From NCBI RefSeq assembly GCF_007829835.1, contig NZ_VIWP01000002.1, positions 310,001 to 374,000 of the forward strand: DNA of 64,000 nucleotides. Direction: 5' to 3'. A program made the position numbers and the translations under genes. This document shows positions 8,174 to 17,773 of the stretch, one piece after another; position 1 is the stretch's first letter; every line of letters starts with the position of its first letter. The notes below the pieces were generated by a model. It was given only the letters and a program-made list of their open reading frames with translations. It had not been told where the DNA came from and did no database searches. The stretch comes from Neorhizobium alkalisoli (GTDB lineage: Bacteria; Pseudomonadota; Alphaproteobacteria; Rhizobiales; Rhizobiaceae).

Positions 8174-9403
8174 ATGCAGACGCCAACAGTCCTTCACGAT
8201 CAATTTTCCTCGAGCGAGGCGCAGGATGCCCGTGAGCGCGAAAGCGCGCGGGAGATTCTTGCCTGGTCACAGGTCGATATCCGGCTCGTGACGGATACCG
8301 GGGCGATCGAGAAAGACTGGCGCCGCCTGGAGGCGATGAACCGGAATTCTCTGCATCAGGGTTATGACTGGTGCCGCGCCTGGGGACAGGCACTTGGCCG
8401 CCGGCAGATCGCCATAGAGGGCAGGATCGGCGAGCGCTCGGCATTCATCCTGCCACTCGAGATCGTACCGAAGGCCGGCATCCGGGTCGCCGCCTTTCCG
8501 GGTGATCATTACAACAATCTCAATACCGGCCTGTTCGATCCGGCGCTTGGCCAGCCAGATGCACAAATGGTGCAGACCATTTCCCGCGCGATCAGCCGTG
8601 CGCTTCGTCCGGTCGCCGATCTGATGGTGCTCGATTGCGTGCCGCTTGTCTGGCGCGGCGGCCAGCATCCGCTCGCCGGCCTTGCGACGATCGAGAACCA
8701 GAATCATTCCTTCCAGCTGCCTCTCTTTGCCAATTTCGATGCGACGATCGAGCAGCTGAACTTCAAGACACGCCGCAAGAAATTTCGCGCCCAGACCCGC
8801 AAGCTGGAGGCGATCGGCGGATACGATCATTTCGTGCCCGAGACGCCCGATGAAAAGCACGCGCTGCTCGATACGTTCTTCCGGCAGAAATCCGAACGGC
8901 TGAAACTGTTCGGCCTGCCCGACGTGTTCGAGGCAAGCGAGATCCGCAATTTCTTCCACCGGCTGCTCGATGCGCCGACGAACGGAACCGATAGTCCGCT
9001 TGTCCTGCATTCGATCCGGCTGAAGGGCGAGCATGCGGGCCATATCGCCGCCATCGCCGGACTTTCACGCAAGGGCGATCACGTCATCTGCCAATTCAGC
9101 TCGATCGACGAGACGATCTGCCCGGAGGCAAGTCCCGGCGAATTGCTGTTCTGGACAATGATCGAACAGAGCTGCCACAAGGGCGCGGCGATCTTCGATT
9201 TCGGCGTCGGCGACCAGCTCTACAAGCGCAGCTGGTGCACGCAGGAAACGGTGCTGCATGACTTGCTCGTGCCGGTGACACTCAAGGGCCGAGTGGCAAA
9301 ACCGCTGCTGACCCTTTCAACCCGGATGAAGGCTGCCATCAAGGGCAACCCGCGCCTCTACGCATTTGCGCAAAAGCTGCGTTCCAAGGCGCATGCCGGA
9401 TAA
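8174..9403 (+). CDS. GNAT_6 (CelD/BcsL-like) acyltransferase of polysaccharide locus
   Basis: A 409-residue cytosolic protein. The central part (about residues 190-350) has the GNAT_6 pattern: NFKTRRKKFRAQTRKLEAIGG, then HSIRLKGEHAGHIAAIAG and the late FDFGVGDQLYKRSWC block, as in the CelD/BcsL group. Such proteins transfer acyl groups to sugars or precursors in exopolysaccharide and cellulose pathways. An AGGGAAG ribosome binding site precedes the ATG. It faces the Wzc-like gene tail to tail and begins the polysaccharide locus that runs to 16636, so acylation of that polymer is the likely role. The substrate cannot be read from sequence. Confidence 0.75.
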   Translation: MQTPTVLHDQFSSSEAQDARERESAREILAWSQVDIRLVTDTGAIEKDWRRLEAMNRNSLHQGYDWCRAWGQALGRRQIAIEGRIGERSAFILPLEIVPKAGIRVAAFPGDHYNNLNTGLFDPALGQPDAQMVQTISRAISRALRPVADLMVLDCVPLVWRGGQHPLAGLATIENQNHSFQLPLFANFDATIEQLNFKTRRKKFRAQTRKLEAIGGYDHFVPETPDEKHALLDTFFRQKSERLKLFGLPDVFEASEIRNFFHRLLDAPTNGTDSPLVLHSIRLKGEHAGHIAAIAGLSRKGDHVICQFSSIDETICPEASPGELLFWTMIEQSCHKGAAIFDFGVGDQLYKRSWCTQETVLHDLLVPVTLKGRVAKPLLTLSTRMKAAIKGNPRLYAFAQKLRSKAHAG

Positions 9404-9427
9404 GCCTGCGCCTTGGACCAATGCTGA

Positions 9428-11764
9428 TCAGGCGGCCCGGCGGCCACCCGAGAGCGGCGAGCTGCGATCGCCCTCGCCCGACATGATCAGCAGGTTCTGG
9501 TAACCGGCATCCTCGAAGGCAAGAACGAGGTTGGCGAGTTCCTCATCCTTGAATTCCGGAACCGACAGGACAACCTCGGCCGCCTCGTTGCGGGTGAGCC
9601 GCGACAGGCTTTCAATCTCGGCCGGGCCGCATTCGACGATGACGAGATCATAGGCATCGGCCAGCGCATCGACGATCATCGGCAGGCGCTCGACACCGCG
9701 CATCGCCTTTTCGGCGTCGGATGCACCATGCGGAACGATATGGGCGTCCGACAGGCGGTCGCGATGGATCGCCTCACCGAAAGCAGCCTCGCCGCAGAGA
9801 AGGTCGGTAATGCCCGGCAGTTTCATGTCCTGCGCCATCAGGCGCGTCGGGCAGGCAGAGCCGGTCATGTCGACCAGCGCCACCGTACGGCCCTGTTCGG
9901 AAATCTCGCGGGCCAGCATGACAGTCGCGGTCGAGCCGACATCACCATCCGGAGACACGACGATTGCGATCGGCACATCGCGGCGCTGCAGATAGCGGGC
10001 AACGGAAGCGATGCTGAAGGACTGGTCTTCCGATTCGGCCACGGTCTCGATAGCGGGATCGGCTGCTTCCGACCGCATTTCGCTCTGTTCGGCGGACAGC
10101 TGCTCGATGGAGACGTGTTCGACGGTCGGATGTTCGGCAGACTTTTTATCAAGCACGACCTTTTCGGTCACCGTGCGCTCGTGACGGATGAACTGGCCGG
10201 CTTCGGCCTGCATCTGGTGGACGGCAAGCGGCTCGGCCTCGGCTGCCGTAACCGGCGCAGCATCGGCAGGCTTGCGGGCGAGAGCGATACGGGCCACGGC
10301 CGGAGCCGGTGCAGCCGTCGGGGCAACAGGCACGGCTACCCTGTCCTCGTCGCGCGGGCCGTTCAGCGGGCGTAATGCACGCCCGGAGAAGAGTTCGACG
10401 ACGATGATGATCAGGCAGTTGACGATCAGCGTCGCCAGCGTGACGACGATGACGATCGGGATGATCTTCGGGAAATAGGGTTCGGACGGCTCGACGGCGG
10501 CCGAGACGATACGGGCATCCGCCGGGCTTGAATTGGCCTCAAGCCTGGAGGTCGCCGCGCGATAGCGGGCGAGATAGGTTTCCAGCAGCTGGCGCTGGGC
10601 AGCTGCTTCGCGCTCCAGAGCGCGCAAACCGACTTCCTCTTCACCGCTCTTGGCCGAATCGGCCTTCAGGCTGTTGAGCTGCTGCGTCAGCTGGCGCTCG
10701 CGCAGGCGAGACACTTCCGCCTCGTTGTCGAGGCTGCCGAGGATCTTTTTCGTTTCGCTGTCGATCTGCTGGCGGATGCCCGTGAGCTGTGCACGCAGGC
10801 CCTTCAGGCGCGGATGGCCTTCGAGCAGCGAGGTGGAGAGATCGTTGATCTGCGCCTGAAGATTGGCTTCCGCCTCCTTCAGCCGCTGAATGACCTGCGA
10901 GCTGACGACGTCGGTCAGTGTGTCAGGCGCCCTGCCCGCCTTGACTGCGGCGCGGACGTTTTCGGCACGCGCCTCGGCATTGGCACGGTCGGTGCGGACG
11001 CGGGCAAGCTCGGTCGAAATGTCGTTCAGCTGCTTGGTCGAGAATGTGTTGTTTTCGGTCGTCTGGAACAGGCCGTTGGATGACCGGTAATCGGCGACCT
11101 TCGTCTCGGCGTCCTTGACCTTTTCCGTCAGGCTCGCAATTTCGGGCTCCAGCCACTTGGCAGTTTCCGAGTGGTTGTCGAGCTTGGCGCCGCTCTGCAG
11201 TTCCAGATAGATCGCCGCCATCTTGTTCGGAATGTCGGACGCGAGCTTCGGGTCATGCGAGGAGAATTCGATGGCGATGACGCGCGAATTCTCGACCGCG
11301 TAGACCTGCAGCTTCTGACGGAATTCCTGGATCACGCGATCTTCGGGATCGAGCTTCATCGGATCCTGCTTGAGGCCGATCATGACGAGCGGATCCGGCA
11401 GGAAGGACTGCGCCTTGGGATCGAATTCCTTGATCTGCGCCAGCTTCATCTCGCGGGCGACCCGCTTGATCAGGTCGGTGGACTGAAGAAGCTGCGCCTG
11501 GCTGGTGATATTGAGCGAATCCAGCACCGGGTCGTTGGCCGCAAGTGCGCCATCTCCGGCCGCCGCCAGATTGGTCGAGCGCGATTCGATGAGGAGCCGG
11601 GTCTCGCCCTTATAGCTCGGCTTGATCAGACTGCATGCCACAAGGGCCACGGCTGCCGCGACGATGGTGACCGTCAGGACGCGGGTCTTGCGCGCCCATA
11701 CGGCGGCGATGACCTGCCTGAGATCGATATCCACGTCCTGATGACCGCTATTTACGCTCGACAT
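9428..11764 (-). CDS. Wzc/ExoP-like polysaccharide co-polymerase with degenerate tyrosine-kinase domain
   Basis: A 778-residue protein. The ATG at 11764 is chosen over a TTG 12 bases upstream because GGAG sits 8 bases before it. Residues about 1-60 carry the Wzz domain (DIDLRQVIAAVWARKTRVLTVTIVAAAVALVA, first helix), followed by long periplasmic coiled coil and a GNVR block before the second helix IIPIVIVVTLATLIVNCLIIIVVELF. The C-terminal domain (about 595-778) has a BY-kinase-like fold: VSPDGDVGSTATVMLAREI where Walker A should be, ALVDMTG as Walker A'. The invariant Walker A lysine is missing, so ATP hydrolysis and autophosphorylation are doubtful; no C-terminal tyrosine cluster is present. 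It likely controls chain length and export. Confidence 0.85.
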   Translation of the reverse strand: MSSVNSGHQDVDIDLRQVIAAVWARKTRVLTVTIVAAAVALVACSLIKPSYKGETRLLIESRSTNLAAAGDGALAANDPVLDSLNITSQAQLLQSTDLIKRVAREMKLAQIKEFDPKAQSFLPDPLVMIGLKQDPMKLDPEDRVIQEFRQKLQVYAVENSRVIAIEFSSHDPKLASDIPNKMAAIYLELQSGAKLDNHSETAKWLEPEIASLTEKVKDAETKVADYRSSNGLFQTTENNTFSTKQLNDISTELARVRTDRANAEARAENVRAAVKAGRAPDTLTDVVSSQVIQRLKEAEANLQAQINDLSTSLLEGHPRLKGLRAQLTGIRQQIDSETKKILGSLDNEAEVSRLRERQLTQQLNSLKADSAKSGEEEVGLRALEREAAAQRQLLETYLARYRAATSRLEANSSPADARIVSAAVEPSEPYFPKIIPIVIVVTLATLIVNCLIIIVVELFSGRALRPLNGPRDEDRVAVPVAPTAAPAPAVARIALARKPADAAPVTAAEAEPLAVHQMQAEAGQFIRHERTVTEKVVLDKKSAEHPTVEHVSIEQLSAEQSEMRSEAADPAIETVAESEDQSFSIASVARYLQRRDVPIAIVVSPDGDVGSTATVMLAREISEQGRTVALVDMTGSACPTRLMAQDMKLPGITDLLCGEAAFGEAIHRDRLSDAHIVPHGASDAEKAMRGVERLPMIVDALADAYDLVIVECGPAEIESLSRLTRNEAAEVVLSVPEFKDEELANLVLAFEDAGYQNLLIMSGEGDRSSPLSGGRRAA

Positions 11765-11978
11765 TGCGCGCTCCAAACTACCGCTTTCGGTGAATGGTAA
11801 AGGCTTATGGTAACGCGAGGGTTAATATTAGGAACGAGACGATATCCGCCTCGATTCCGTCCTGTTTTACTAAGGGCCATTACTGAGCCTGCCGATATTT
11901 TCGGCGTCTTTACCCGGCATTAACCCTAACAGTTCGATAATCAGCGGGAATTGTGATTACCGGAGCCTGGACGCGAAG

Positions 11979-12554
11979 ATGGCATTCGTCCGTATATCAA
12001 ATATGCTGGCCCTGGCGCTTGCGGGCGCTTCACTGACGCTTGCCGGCTGCACGGCAAATGCGCCGGCGCCCAAAAGCTTCGAGCAGGCTGCGCTGCAGCC
12101 TTACCGGCTCGACAGCGGCGACCGGCTGCGTGTCAGCGTCTTCGAGCAGCCGGGTCTCACCAATACCTATACGGTCGACCAGGCCGGTTATATCGCCTTC
12201 CCGCTGATCGGCCAGGTCGCGGCCCGTGGCCAGACCATGCCGGCACTCGAAGGTGCGATCGCCGCCAAGCTGAAGCAGGGTTACCTGCGCGATCCCGACG
12301 TAACGATCGAGGTCGATCGTTATCGTCCGGTCTTCGTCATGGGCGAAGTCGGTCGGCCGGGTCAGTATTCCTATGTGCCGGGCATGACCGCGCAGAATGC
12401 CGTCGCCATTGCCGGCGGCTTCACCTCGCGCGGCAACCGGAGCGATATCGACCTCACCCGCAAGATCAACGGCCAGTCGATCACCGGCCGCACGAGCGTC
12501 TCCTCGACGGTCATGGCGGGCGATACGATCTATGTCCGCGAGCGGCTGTTCTGA
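11979..12554 (+). CDS. Outer-membrane polysaccharide export lipoprotein (Wza/GumB family)
   Basis: The 191-residue product has a lipoprotein signal peptide ending in the lipobox LAGC (Cys at about 24). A Poly_export domain follows, YRLDSGDRLRVSVFEQPGLTNTYTVDQAGYIAFPLIGQV, and then a SLBB segment PVFVMGEVGRPGQYSYVPGMTAQNAVAIAGGFT. This is the short OPX type (GumB-like) that needs a partner co-polymerase; the divergent Wzc-like gene is the obvious candidate. The 214-base gap between them holds promoters for both directions. The next gene starts 7 bases after the stop, implying one operon through the polymerase gene at 16636. Confidence 0.92.
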   Translation: MAFVRISNMLALALAGASLTLAGCTANAPAPKSFEQAALQPYRLDSGDRLRVSVFEQPGLTNTYTVDQAGYIAFPLIGQVAARGQTMPALEGAIAAKLKQGYLRDPDVTIEVDRYRPVFVMGEVGRPGQYSYVPGMTAQNAVAIAGGFTSRGNRSDIDLTRKINGQSITGRTSVSSTVMAGDTIYVRERLF

Positions 12555-12561
12555 CACGATC

Positions 12562-13734
12562 ATGCCGGCCGGCCCTCCCCTGCGCATCGTCCACTGTTTC
12601 CGATCGCCCGTCGGCGGGATTTTTCGCCATGTGCGCGATCTGGTGGAAGAGCATCGCGCGGCAGGCCACGAGGTCGGCATTCTCTGCGACAGTTCGACCG
12701 GTGGCGAGCATGAGGACCGGTTGTTCGACAGTATTCGGCCGCAGCTTTCGCTCGGTCTCACACGCATTCCGATGCGCCGCGCGATCGCACCGTCCGATCT
12801 TGCGGCCATCTACAGGAGCTATCAGCATATAAAAAGTTTGCGGCCGGACATTCTGCACGGGCATGGCGCCAAGGGTGGCGCGCTTTCCAGAGTGATCGGC
12901 TCAGTGTTGCGGGTTAACAGGTATCGCGTCGCCCGCCTCTATTCGCCGCATGGCGGCAGCCTGCATTTCGACCGCAAGAGCCTTTCCGGCCAGGTCGTAC
13001 TCAGGCTCGAACGCGCGCAGGAACGCCTCGGCGATGCGCTCGTCTTCGTCTGCGACTACGAGCGCCGCACCTATGAGGCCAAGGTCGGGAAACCGCTCAA
13101 GGCCGCGCGCGTCATCTATAACGGCATCAAGGACGACGAGTTCGAGGCGATCGAACCGGCTCCGAACGCGCCGGATTTCCTCTATATCGGCATGATGCGC
13201 GACCTGAAGGGGCCAGACGTCTTCATCGACGCCTTTGCCCGCACCGAACGGGCGGTGGGACGGCCGCTTTCGGCTCTGATGGTCGGCGATGGGCCGGATG
13301 TCGAACGCTATCAGACAATGATCGAGCAGACCGGCCTCAGCCGGCGCATCCGCATGATGCCGGCCATGCCGGCGCGCAAGGCATTCGGCCTTGCCGGGAC
13401 GGTCGTTGTACCCTCACGCGCCGAAGCCATGCCCTATATCGTGCTGGAAGCGCTGGCTGCGGAAAAGCGGGTGATCGCATCCCGCGTCGGCGGCATTCCG
13501 GAAGTGCTCGGTGAAAACAGTGCGGCACTTGCCCGTCCCGGCGATGCGGCAGATCTCTCCCGCGTCATGGCCGATACGTTGACCGAAACCGACTGGCAGC
13601 AAAGGGTCATGCCGAGGCCTGCGGATTTCAAGGCGGTGTTTTCCGCTTCGGTCATGGCGAGCGACATGCTCGACCTCTACCAGGATCTGCTTGCCGATAT
13701 CGACCGTCAAGGTTCCAGCCGGAACGGCCGCTAA
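12562..13734 (+). CDS. Family GT4 glycosyltransferase
   Basis: The 390-residue product starts MPAGPPLRIVHCFRSPVGGIFRHVRDL. The frame extends upstream to 12397, but that part overlaps the export gene, so the ATG at 12562 is preferred. It has GT-B architecture: N-terminal acceptor domain with HGHGAKGG, C-terminal donor domain with FLYIGMMRDLKGPDVFIDAFA and the EX7E-like signature EAMPYIVLEALAAEKRVIASRVGGIPEVLGE (about residues 285-315). It presumably adds a sugar to the lipid-linked repeat unit at the inner membrane. Donor and linkage are unknown. It lies between export and initiation genes of the same operon. Confidence 0.88.
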   Translation: MPAGPPLRIVHCFRSPVGGIFRHVRDLVEEHRAAGHEVGILCDSSTGGEHEDRLFDSIRPQLSLGLTRIPMRRAIAPSDLAAIYRSYQHIKSLRPDILHGHGAKGGALSRVIGSVLRVNRYRVARLYSPHGGSLHFDRKSLSGQVVLRLERAQERLGDALVFVCDYERRTYEAKVGKPLKAARVIYNGIKDDEFEAIEPAPNAPDFLYIGMMRDLKGPDVFIDAFARTERAVGRPLSALMVGDGPDVERYQTMIEQTGLSRRIRMMPAMPARKAFGLAGTVVVPSRAEAMPYIVLEALAAEKRVIASRVGGIPEVLGENSAALARPGDAADLSRVMADTLTETDWQQRVMPRPADFKAVFSASVMASDMLDLYQDLLADIDRQGSSRNGR

Positions 13735-13817
13735 AGGCTTCCTTAGCTTCTTCTTGCTATAAGACGATGCTAATAATGCCTTCCTATGCCTTGAAGCGGG
13801 AAGTGAGGACTTGAGGC

Positions 13818-15371
13818 GTGAACAAGGTGAACAATCCCGACGATTTCGATGTGGACGACCTGCGCCGCAAGGTGTCGGAATTGCGTGCGCGCGGCGACGA
13901 GCCGGCGACAAGCACCGTCCTCAATCCCTTCGCCCGCCAGATTGCCGAACAGTTCCGCGAGACCAGCCATTCGCCGGCCATGCTGATCGGCCAGTTCCGG
14001 CTGATCGAGTTCGGGCTGATGCTGGCTGTCGGCCTCGGCGGCGAGCTGGTGTTCGGCGGCGCCAATTCCAACAGTATCCCCTTCCTGCTGCGGCTTTTCA
14101 TCCTCGGTTTCGGCTCGGCGCTGACCGTGCTTCTGCTGCAGCTAGCCGATGCCTACCAGATCCCGGCTTTGCGGGCTGCGACACGCTCGATCAAGCGCGT
14201 CGTCGGCAGCTGGGTCATCGGTTTTCTCCTGACGATCCTGTTCCTGCATCTGTTCGGCATGGGCCTGCCTTCCGCGATCGGCACGATCTCCTGGTTCGTC
14301 GTCGGTGCAATCGTTCTCGTCGTCGAGCGGCAGGCGATCGCATTCGGCATCCGCAACTGGGCGCGCAATGGCACGATGGAACGCCGTGCCGTGATCGTCG
14401 GTGGCGGCGAACCGGCAAAGCAGTTCGTGCGTGCACTCGAACAGCAGCCCGATAACGACATCCGCATCTGCGGCATTTTCGACGACCGTGGCGGCGATCG
14501 TTCACCGACCGTCGTCGCCGGTTATCCCAAGCTCGGCACGTTCGACGAACTGCTGGAATTCGCCCGGCTGGCACGTATCGACATGCTGATCATCGCACTG
14601 CCGGCGACGGCGGAGCAGCGTATCCTGCAGCTGCTGCGCAAGCTCTGGGTGCTGCCCGTCGATATCCGGCTTGCCGCCCATGCGGACCGGCTGCGTTTCC
14701 GCCCCCGTTCCTATTCGCATGTCGGCGAAGTGCCGATGTTCGACATTTTCGACAAGCCGATCCGAGACTGGGATTCGGTTGCCAAGCGCATCTTCGACAT
14801 CGGCTTCTCGCTGGTCGCGATCGCGCTTCTGTGGCCGATCATGCTGGCGGCGGCGATTGCGGTCAAAATCAATTCCAAGGGGCCGATCATCTTTCGCCAG
14901 AAGCGCCATGGCTTCAACAACGAGATCATCGAAGTCCTGAAATTCCGCTCGATGTATACGGATCTGGGCGATGCGACGGCAATCAAGGCCGTCACCAAGG
15001 GCGATCCGCGCGTGACGCCGGTCGGCCGTTTCCTGCGTAAATCCTCGATCGACGAGCTGCCGCAGCTGTTCAACGTCCTGAAGGGCGAGCTTTCTCTGGT
15101 CGGCCCGCGCCCGCATGCCGTGAGCGCCCAGACCGGCGAACGCAAATATGTCGATGTCGTCGAAGGTTATTTCGCCCGCCACCGGGTGAAGCCGGGCGTG
15201 ACCGGCTGGGCGCAGATCAACGGCCTGCGCGGCGAGCTCGACAGCGACGACAAGATCCGTGCCCGCACGGCCTATGATCTCGACTATATCGAAAACTGGT
15301 CGCTGCTGTTCGATCTGAAGATCCTGTTCCTGACGCCGATCCGGCTGCTCAATACGGACAATGCCTATTGA
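13818..15371 (+). CDS. Undecaprenyl-phosphate hexose-1-phosphate transferase (WcaJ-type)
   Basis: A 517-residue polyisoprenyl-phosphate phosphoglycosyltransferase. Four N-terminal helices (about residues 50-170) precede a CoA-binding-like Rossmann domain ([19 protein letters not shown]). The C-terminal catalytic domain contains [46 protein letters not shown] and [26 protein letters not shown]. It starts polymer synthesis by moving a hexose-1-phosphate, usually glucose or galactose, onto undecaprenyl phosphate. The GTG start at 13818 has GTGAGGA upstream at suitable spacing. Its stop overlaps the TTG start of the next gene by four bases. In Agrobacterium a comparable gene set makes the unipolar polysaccharide adhesin; that link is inference only. 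Confidence 0.92.
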   Translation: MNKVNNPDDFDVDDLRRKVSELRARGDEPATSTVLNPFARQIAEQFRETSHSPAMLIGQFRLIEFGLMLAVGLGGELVFGGANSNSIPFLLRLFILGFGSALTVLLLQLADAYQIPALRAATRSIKRVVGSWVIGFLLTILFLHLFGMGLPSAIGTISWFVVGAIVLVVERQAIAFGIRNWARNGTMERRAVIVGGGEPAKQFVRALEQQPDNDIRICGIFDDRGGDRSPTVVAGYPKLGTFDELLEFARLARIDMLIIALPATAEQRILQLLRKLWVLPVDIRLAAHADRLRFRPRSYSHVGEVPMFDIFDKPIRDWDSVAKRIFDIGFSLVAIALLWPIMLAAAIAVKINSKGPIIFRQKRHGFNNEIIEVLKFRSMYTDLGDATAIKAVTKGDPRVTPVGRFLRKSSIDELPQLFNVLKGELSLVGPRPHAVSAQTGERKYVDVVEGYFARHRVKPGVTGWAQINGLRGELDSDDKIRARTAYDLDYIENWSLLFDLKILFLTPIRLLNTDNAY

Positions 15372-16636
15372 GCGCGCTCATCCACGACCAGCCTAACGGC
15401 AATCAGGCGCCCCCGGCCGGACCAAGACGGACGGGCATAAGCATGGCCGCCCTGCGGCTGATGACGACATGGCTGCTGGCCTTCGGCGTCTTCCTCTCCG
15501 GCTTCGTCATCTCGGAACCGGCGCCTTATGAACTGATCATGGTCGCGCAGATCGGCCTCTGGTTCATGCTGGGGCTGACGATCTCGCGTACCGTGGCGCC
15601 CCTGATGGTGATGCTCCTCGTCTTCAACACGAGCGGCCTCTTCTCGATGCTGGTCATGAAGGACATGAGCGGCGCGCCGATGTATTTCGCCATCTCGACC
15701 TTCCTGGCGCTGAGCGCGGTCTTTTATGCGGCCGTGGTGGAGAACGACTACCGGCGCCTCAACCTGATCTTTCGCGCCTGGATCATCGCCTCGATCATCA
15801 CCGCGCTGCTCGGCATTCTCGGTTATTTCAACGCGTTTCCCGGCGCGCATGTGTTCACCCGCTACAATCGCGCCATGGGTGCCTTCCAGGATCCGAACGT
15901 TTTCGGCCCCTATCTGGTCGCCCCCCTCCTCTATCTTCTCTACCGGCTCCTCACCGGTTCGCTTTTGCGCGCACCGCTTCTGCTGTTCGGCATGATGATC
16001 CTGGCGATCGGCATCTTCCTGTCCTTCTCCCGCGCGGCCTGGGGCCTGATGGTATTCGGCGCCGTGGTGCTGCCGATCGTCATGCTGCTCAAGGAAAGGT
16101 CGACAGCGTTTCGCCTGAAAATCCTGCTGATCTCGGTTGGTGCTGCCGTGCTTCTGGTTCTGGCACTTGCGATCGCGCTGCAGATCCCGCAGATCGCCGA
16201 TCTGTTCAGCAACCGCGCCAAGCTGGTGCAGGACTATGACGGTGCCCGCCTCGGCCGTTTCGAACGCCACAAGATCGGTTTCCTGATGGCGATGGAACGG
16301 CCGCTAGGTCTCGGCCCGATGGCGTTCGGCAAGATCTATGGCGAAGACGAGCACAATATCTGGCTGAAGACGCTGACCACCTATGGCTGGGTCGGCGCCA
16401 TCACCTATCAGATCATGATCTGGACGAGCCTGTGGCTCGGCTTCAAATACATGCTGCGCGAACGGCCGTGGCAACCCTATCTGATGATCGCCTGGGTGCT
16501 GATCCTCGGCCATGCGATGATCGGCAATGTCATCGATACCGACCACTGGCGGCATTTCTATCTGCTGCTCGGCATGCTCTGGGGCTGTTTCGCGCTGGAG
16601 CACCGGTATCAGAGGACCGGATCGCTTAATCCCTGA
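15368..16636 (+). CDS. Wzy-like O-antigen/exopolysaccharide polymerase (O-antigen ligase superfamily)
   Basis: A 422-residue membrane protein with about ten to twelve hydrophobic segments. The large periplasmic loop carries family features: YNRAMGAFQDPNVFGPYLVAPLL (about 158-180), SFSRAAWGLMVFG (about 220) and, later, RPLGLGPMAFGKIYGEDEHNIWLKTLTTYGWVG, the conserved histidine-containing loop of Wzy_C/O-antigen ligase proteins. It likely polymerises repeat units made by the preceding enzymes on the periplasmic face. Translation starts at a TTG inside the previous stop codon (TTGA overlap), so coupling is tight. It closes the polysaccharide operon. Confidence 0.85.
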   Translation: MSALIHDQPNGNQAPPAGPRRTGISMAALRLMTTWLLAFGVFLSGFVISEPAPYELIMVAQIGLWFMLGLTISRTVAPLMVMLLVFNTSGLFSMLVMKDMSGAPMYFAISTFLALSAVFYAAVVENDYRRLNLIFRAWIIASIITALLGILGYFNAFPGAHVFTRYNRAMGAFQDPNVFGPYLVAPLLYLLYRLLTGSLLRAPLLLFGMMILAIGIFLSFSRAAWGLMVFGAVVLPIVMLLKERSTAFRLKILLISVGAAVLLVLALAIALQIPQIADLFSNRAKLVQDYDGARLGRFERHKIGFLMAMERPLGLGPMAFGKIYGEDEHNIWLKTLTTYGWVGAITYQIMIWTSLWLGFKYMLRERPWQPYLMIAWVLILGHAMIGNVIDTDHWRHFYLLLGMLWGCFALEHRYQRTGSLNP

Positions 16637-16735
16637 CCTTGGCCCTTACTCTGGCAGTGACTCTGCCCCTGGCGCGCGATCATATTGCACTGCAAACCTC
16701 TTGACTTGGAATGCAGACGCGCCAAATCTTATACT

Positions 16736-17029
16736 ATGCTGACAGCTTCTCAACTTCGCGCAGCCTGCGCACTGACCGGAATGACGATCGAAGAGCTTGC
16801 CGAAGCGGCGGGCGTTTCTGCATCGACCATCCACAAGGCTGAAGCCAGCGACCTGCATTCCGAGCCCGAGCTTGCGGCACGCCTGCATTCCATCCTGGAA
16901 TCGAAGGGCGTGATTTTCCTCGGCGCCGGCGAAGGCGATCCGGCAGCGGGTCCGGGTGTACGCCTGCGTCTCGAAAACCATGACGAAGGCATCAGGCCGC
17001 AGAACCTGAACGCTGCCAACGACGGCTGA
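16736..17029 (+). CDS. Small XRE-family helix-turn-helix regulator
   Basis: The ATG at 16736 gives a 97-residue protein; upstream codons back to 16685 do not resemble the family. Residues about 1-50 form an XRE helix-turn-helix: LTASQLRAACALTGMTIEELAEAAGVSASTIHKAE. The C-terminal part SKGVIFLGAGEGDPAAGPGVRLR matches a common rhizobial arrangement in which a short beta segment with GVIFL follows the HTH. A second regulator of the same design is encoded in the island at 41917-42177. Targets are unknown. The gene is monocistronic between the polysaccharide operon and two small unknown genes. Confidence 0.8.
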   Translation: MLTASQLRAACALTGMTIEELAEAAGVSASTIHKAEASDLHSEPELAARLHSILESKGVIFLGAGEGDPAAGPGVRLRLENHDEGIRPQNLNAANDG

Positions 17030-17193
17030 GCCAATTTCTTTACGACAATCCTAATGCCTCTGCCGCGCAGCGCCTTAGATCGCCGAACTGTTTCCCGGAG
17101 TTGAACAGGTCGGCCTCAGATATTTTTTATACTCTACGGAACTAATTGAGTTTTCATGCATTTCCCCGCTGTAATCGCATCTGGGGACACTTC

Positions 17194-17343
17194 ATGACAC
17201 GTTCGAATAACCTCTACTTCATCATCGGCGCACTGGTTGTCGTGGTCATTGGCCTTGGCGCCTATGTCTATCATGAACAGACAAAGCCGAAGGGCGTAGA
17301 GCTGAGCATCGGCGAGAACGGTGTAAAAGTACAAGAAAAATAA
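17194..17343 (+). CDS. Small single-pass membrane protein
   Basis: A 49-residue product with the N-terminal helix NLYFIIGALVVVVIGLGAYVYHEQ and a short soluble tail KPKGVELSIGENGVKVQEK. The ATG at 17194 follows CTGGGGAC; an upstream in-frame ATG at 17146 has poorer context. Proteins of this size and plan are widespread in Rhizobiaceae, function unknown. The tail resembles the ELSIGEDGVK-type segment seen in such proteins, supporting a real gene. Confidence 0.7.
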   Translation: MTRSNNLYFIIGALVVVVIGLGAYVYHEQTKPKGVELSIGENGVKVQEK

Positions 17344-17440
17344 CCGCTCAATAGCGGATAGATTTTTAACGATAGAAGCGCAGTTTTGTTCAAAGAAAAT
17401 TTGAGGTGACATGAAGGTCACCTAGAAAAGCGGGAACTTC

Positions 17441-17629
17441 ATGACATCGCACCTCAATATTTCCGACATTCAGAATACTGGCCTCAAGAAGGTCTGGAAC
17501 GTCAGCGAATTCGCCAAGCGTTATCGCCTCGACAACGAGGAGGAAACACGCCTGCTGAAACTTCTTGGCGCCTTTGCGTCCGAGCAGGAATTGCTGATGA
17601 ATGCCAGCAGGGCTCCGCGCTTCCGTTAA
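17441..17629 (+). CDS. Small conserved hypothetical protein
   Basis: A 62-residue soluble protein, MTSHLNISDIQNTGLKKVWN followed by a charged helical segment that includes FAKRYRLDNEEETRLLKLLGAFASEQELLMNA. It begins at an ATG after a gap of 97 bases. I do not recognise a named domain, but composition and frame are like real genes, and similar short proteins are annotated in rhizobia. No transmembrane segment or cysteine is present. Function unknown. Confidence 0.6.
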   Translation: MTSHLNISDIQNTGLKKVWNVSEFAKRYRLDNEEETRLLKLLGAFASEQELLMNASRAPRFR

Positions 17630-17773
17630 TCTCGTCATCCGTGCAGCGGCGCTTTACGGCGCCGCGACTGCACGCCCCCCTCACTTAACATCGCTTCGTG
17701 ATGCGAGCGGCTCAAGCTGCCGAACTCCCGTGTGCGCAAAAACGCTTGACCGGAGACAGTTCACAATGTCATT

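Noticed and set aside
16701-16735. Sigma-70 promoter overlapping the start of the 16736 regulator
   Set aside because: TTGACT and TATACT are 23 bases apart and the second abuts the start codon, so spacing is wrong.
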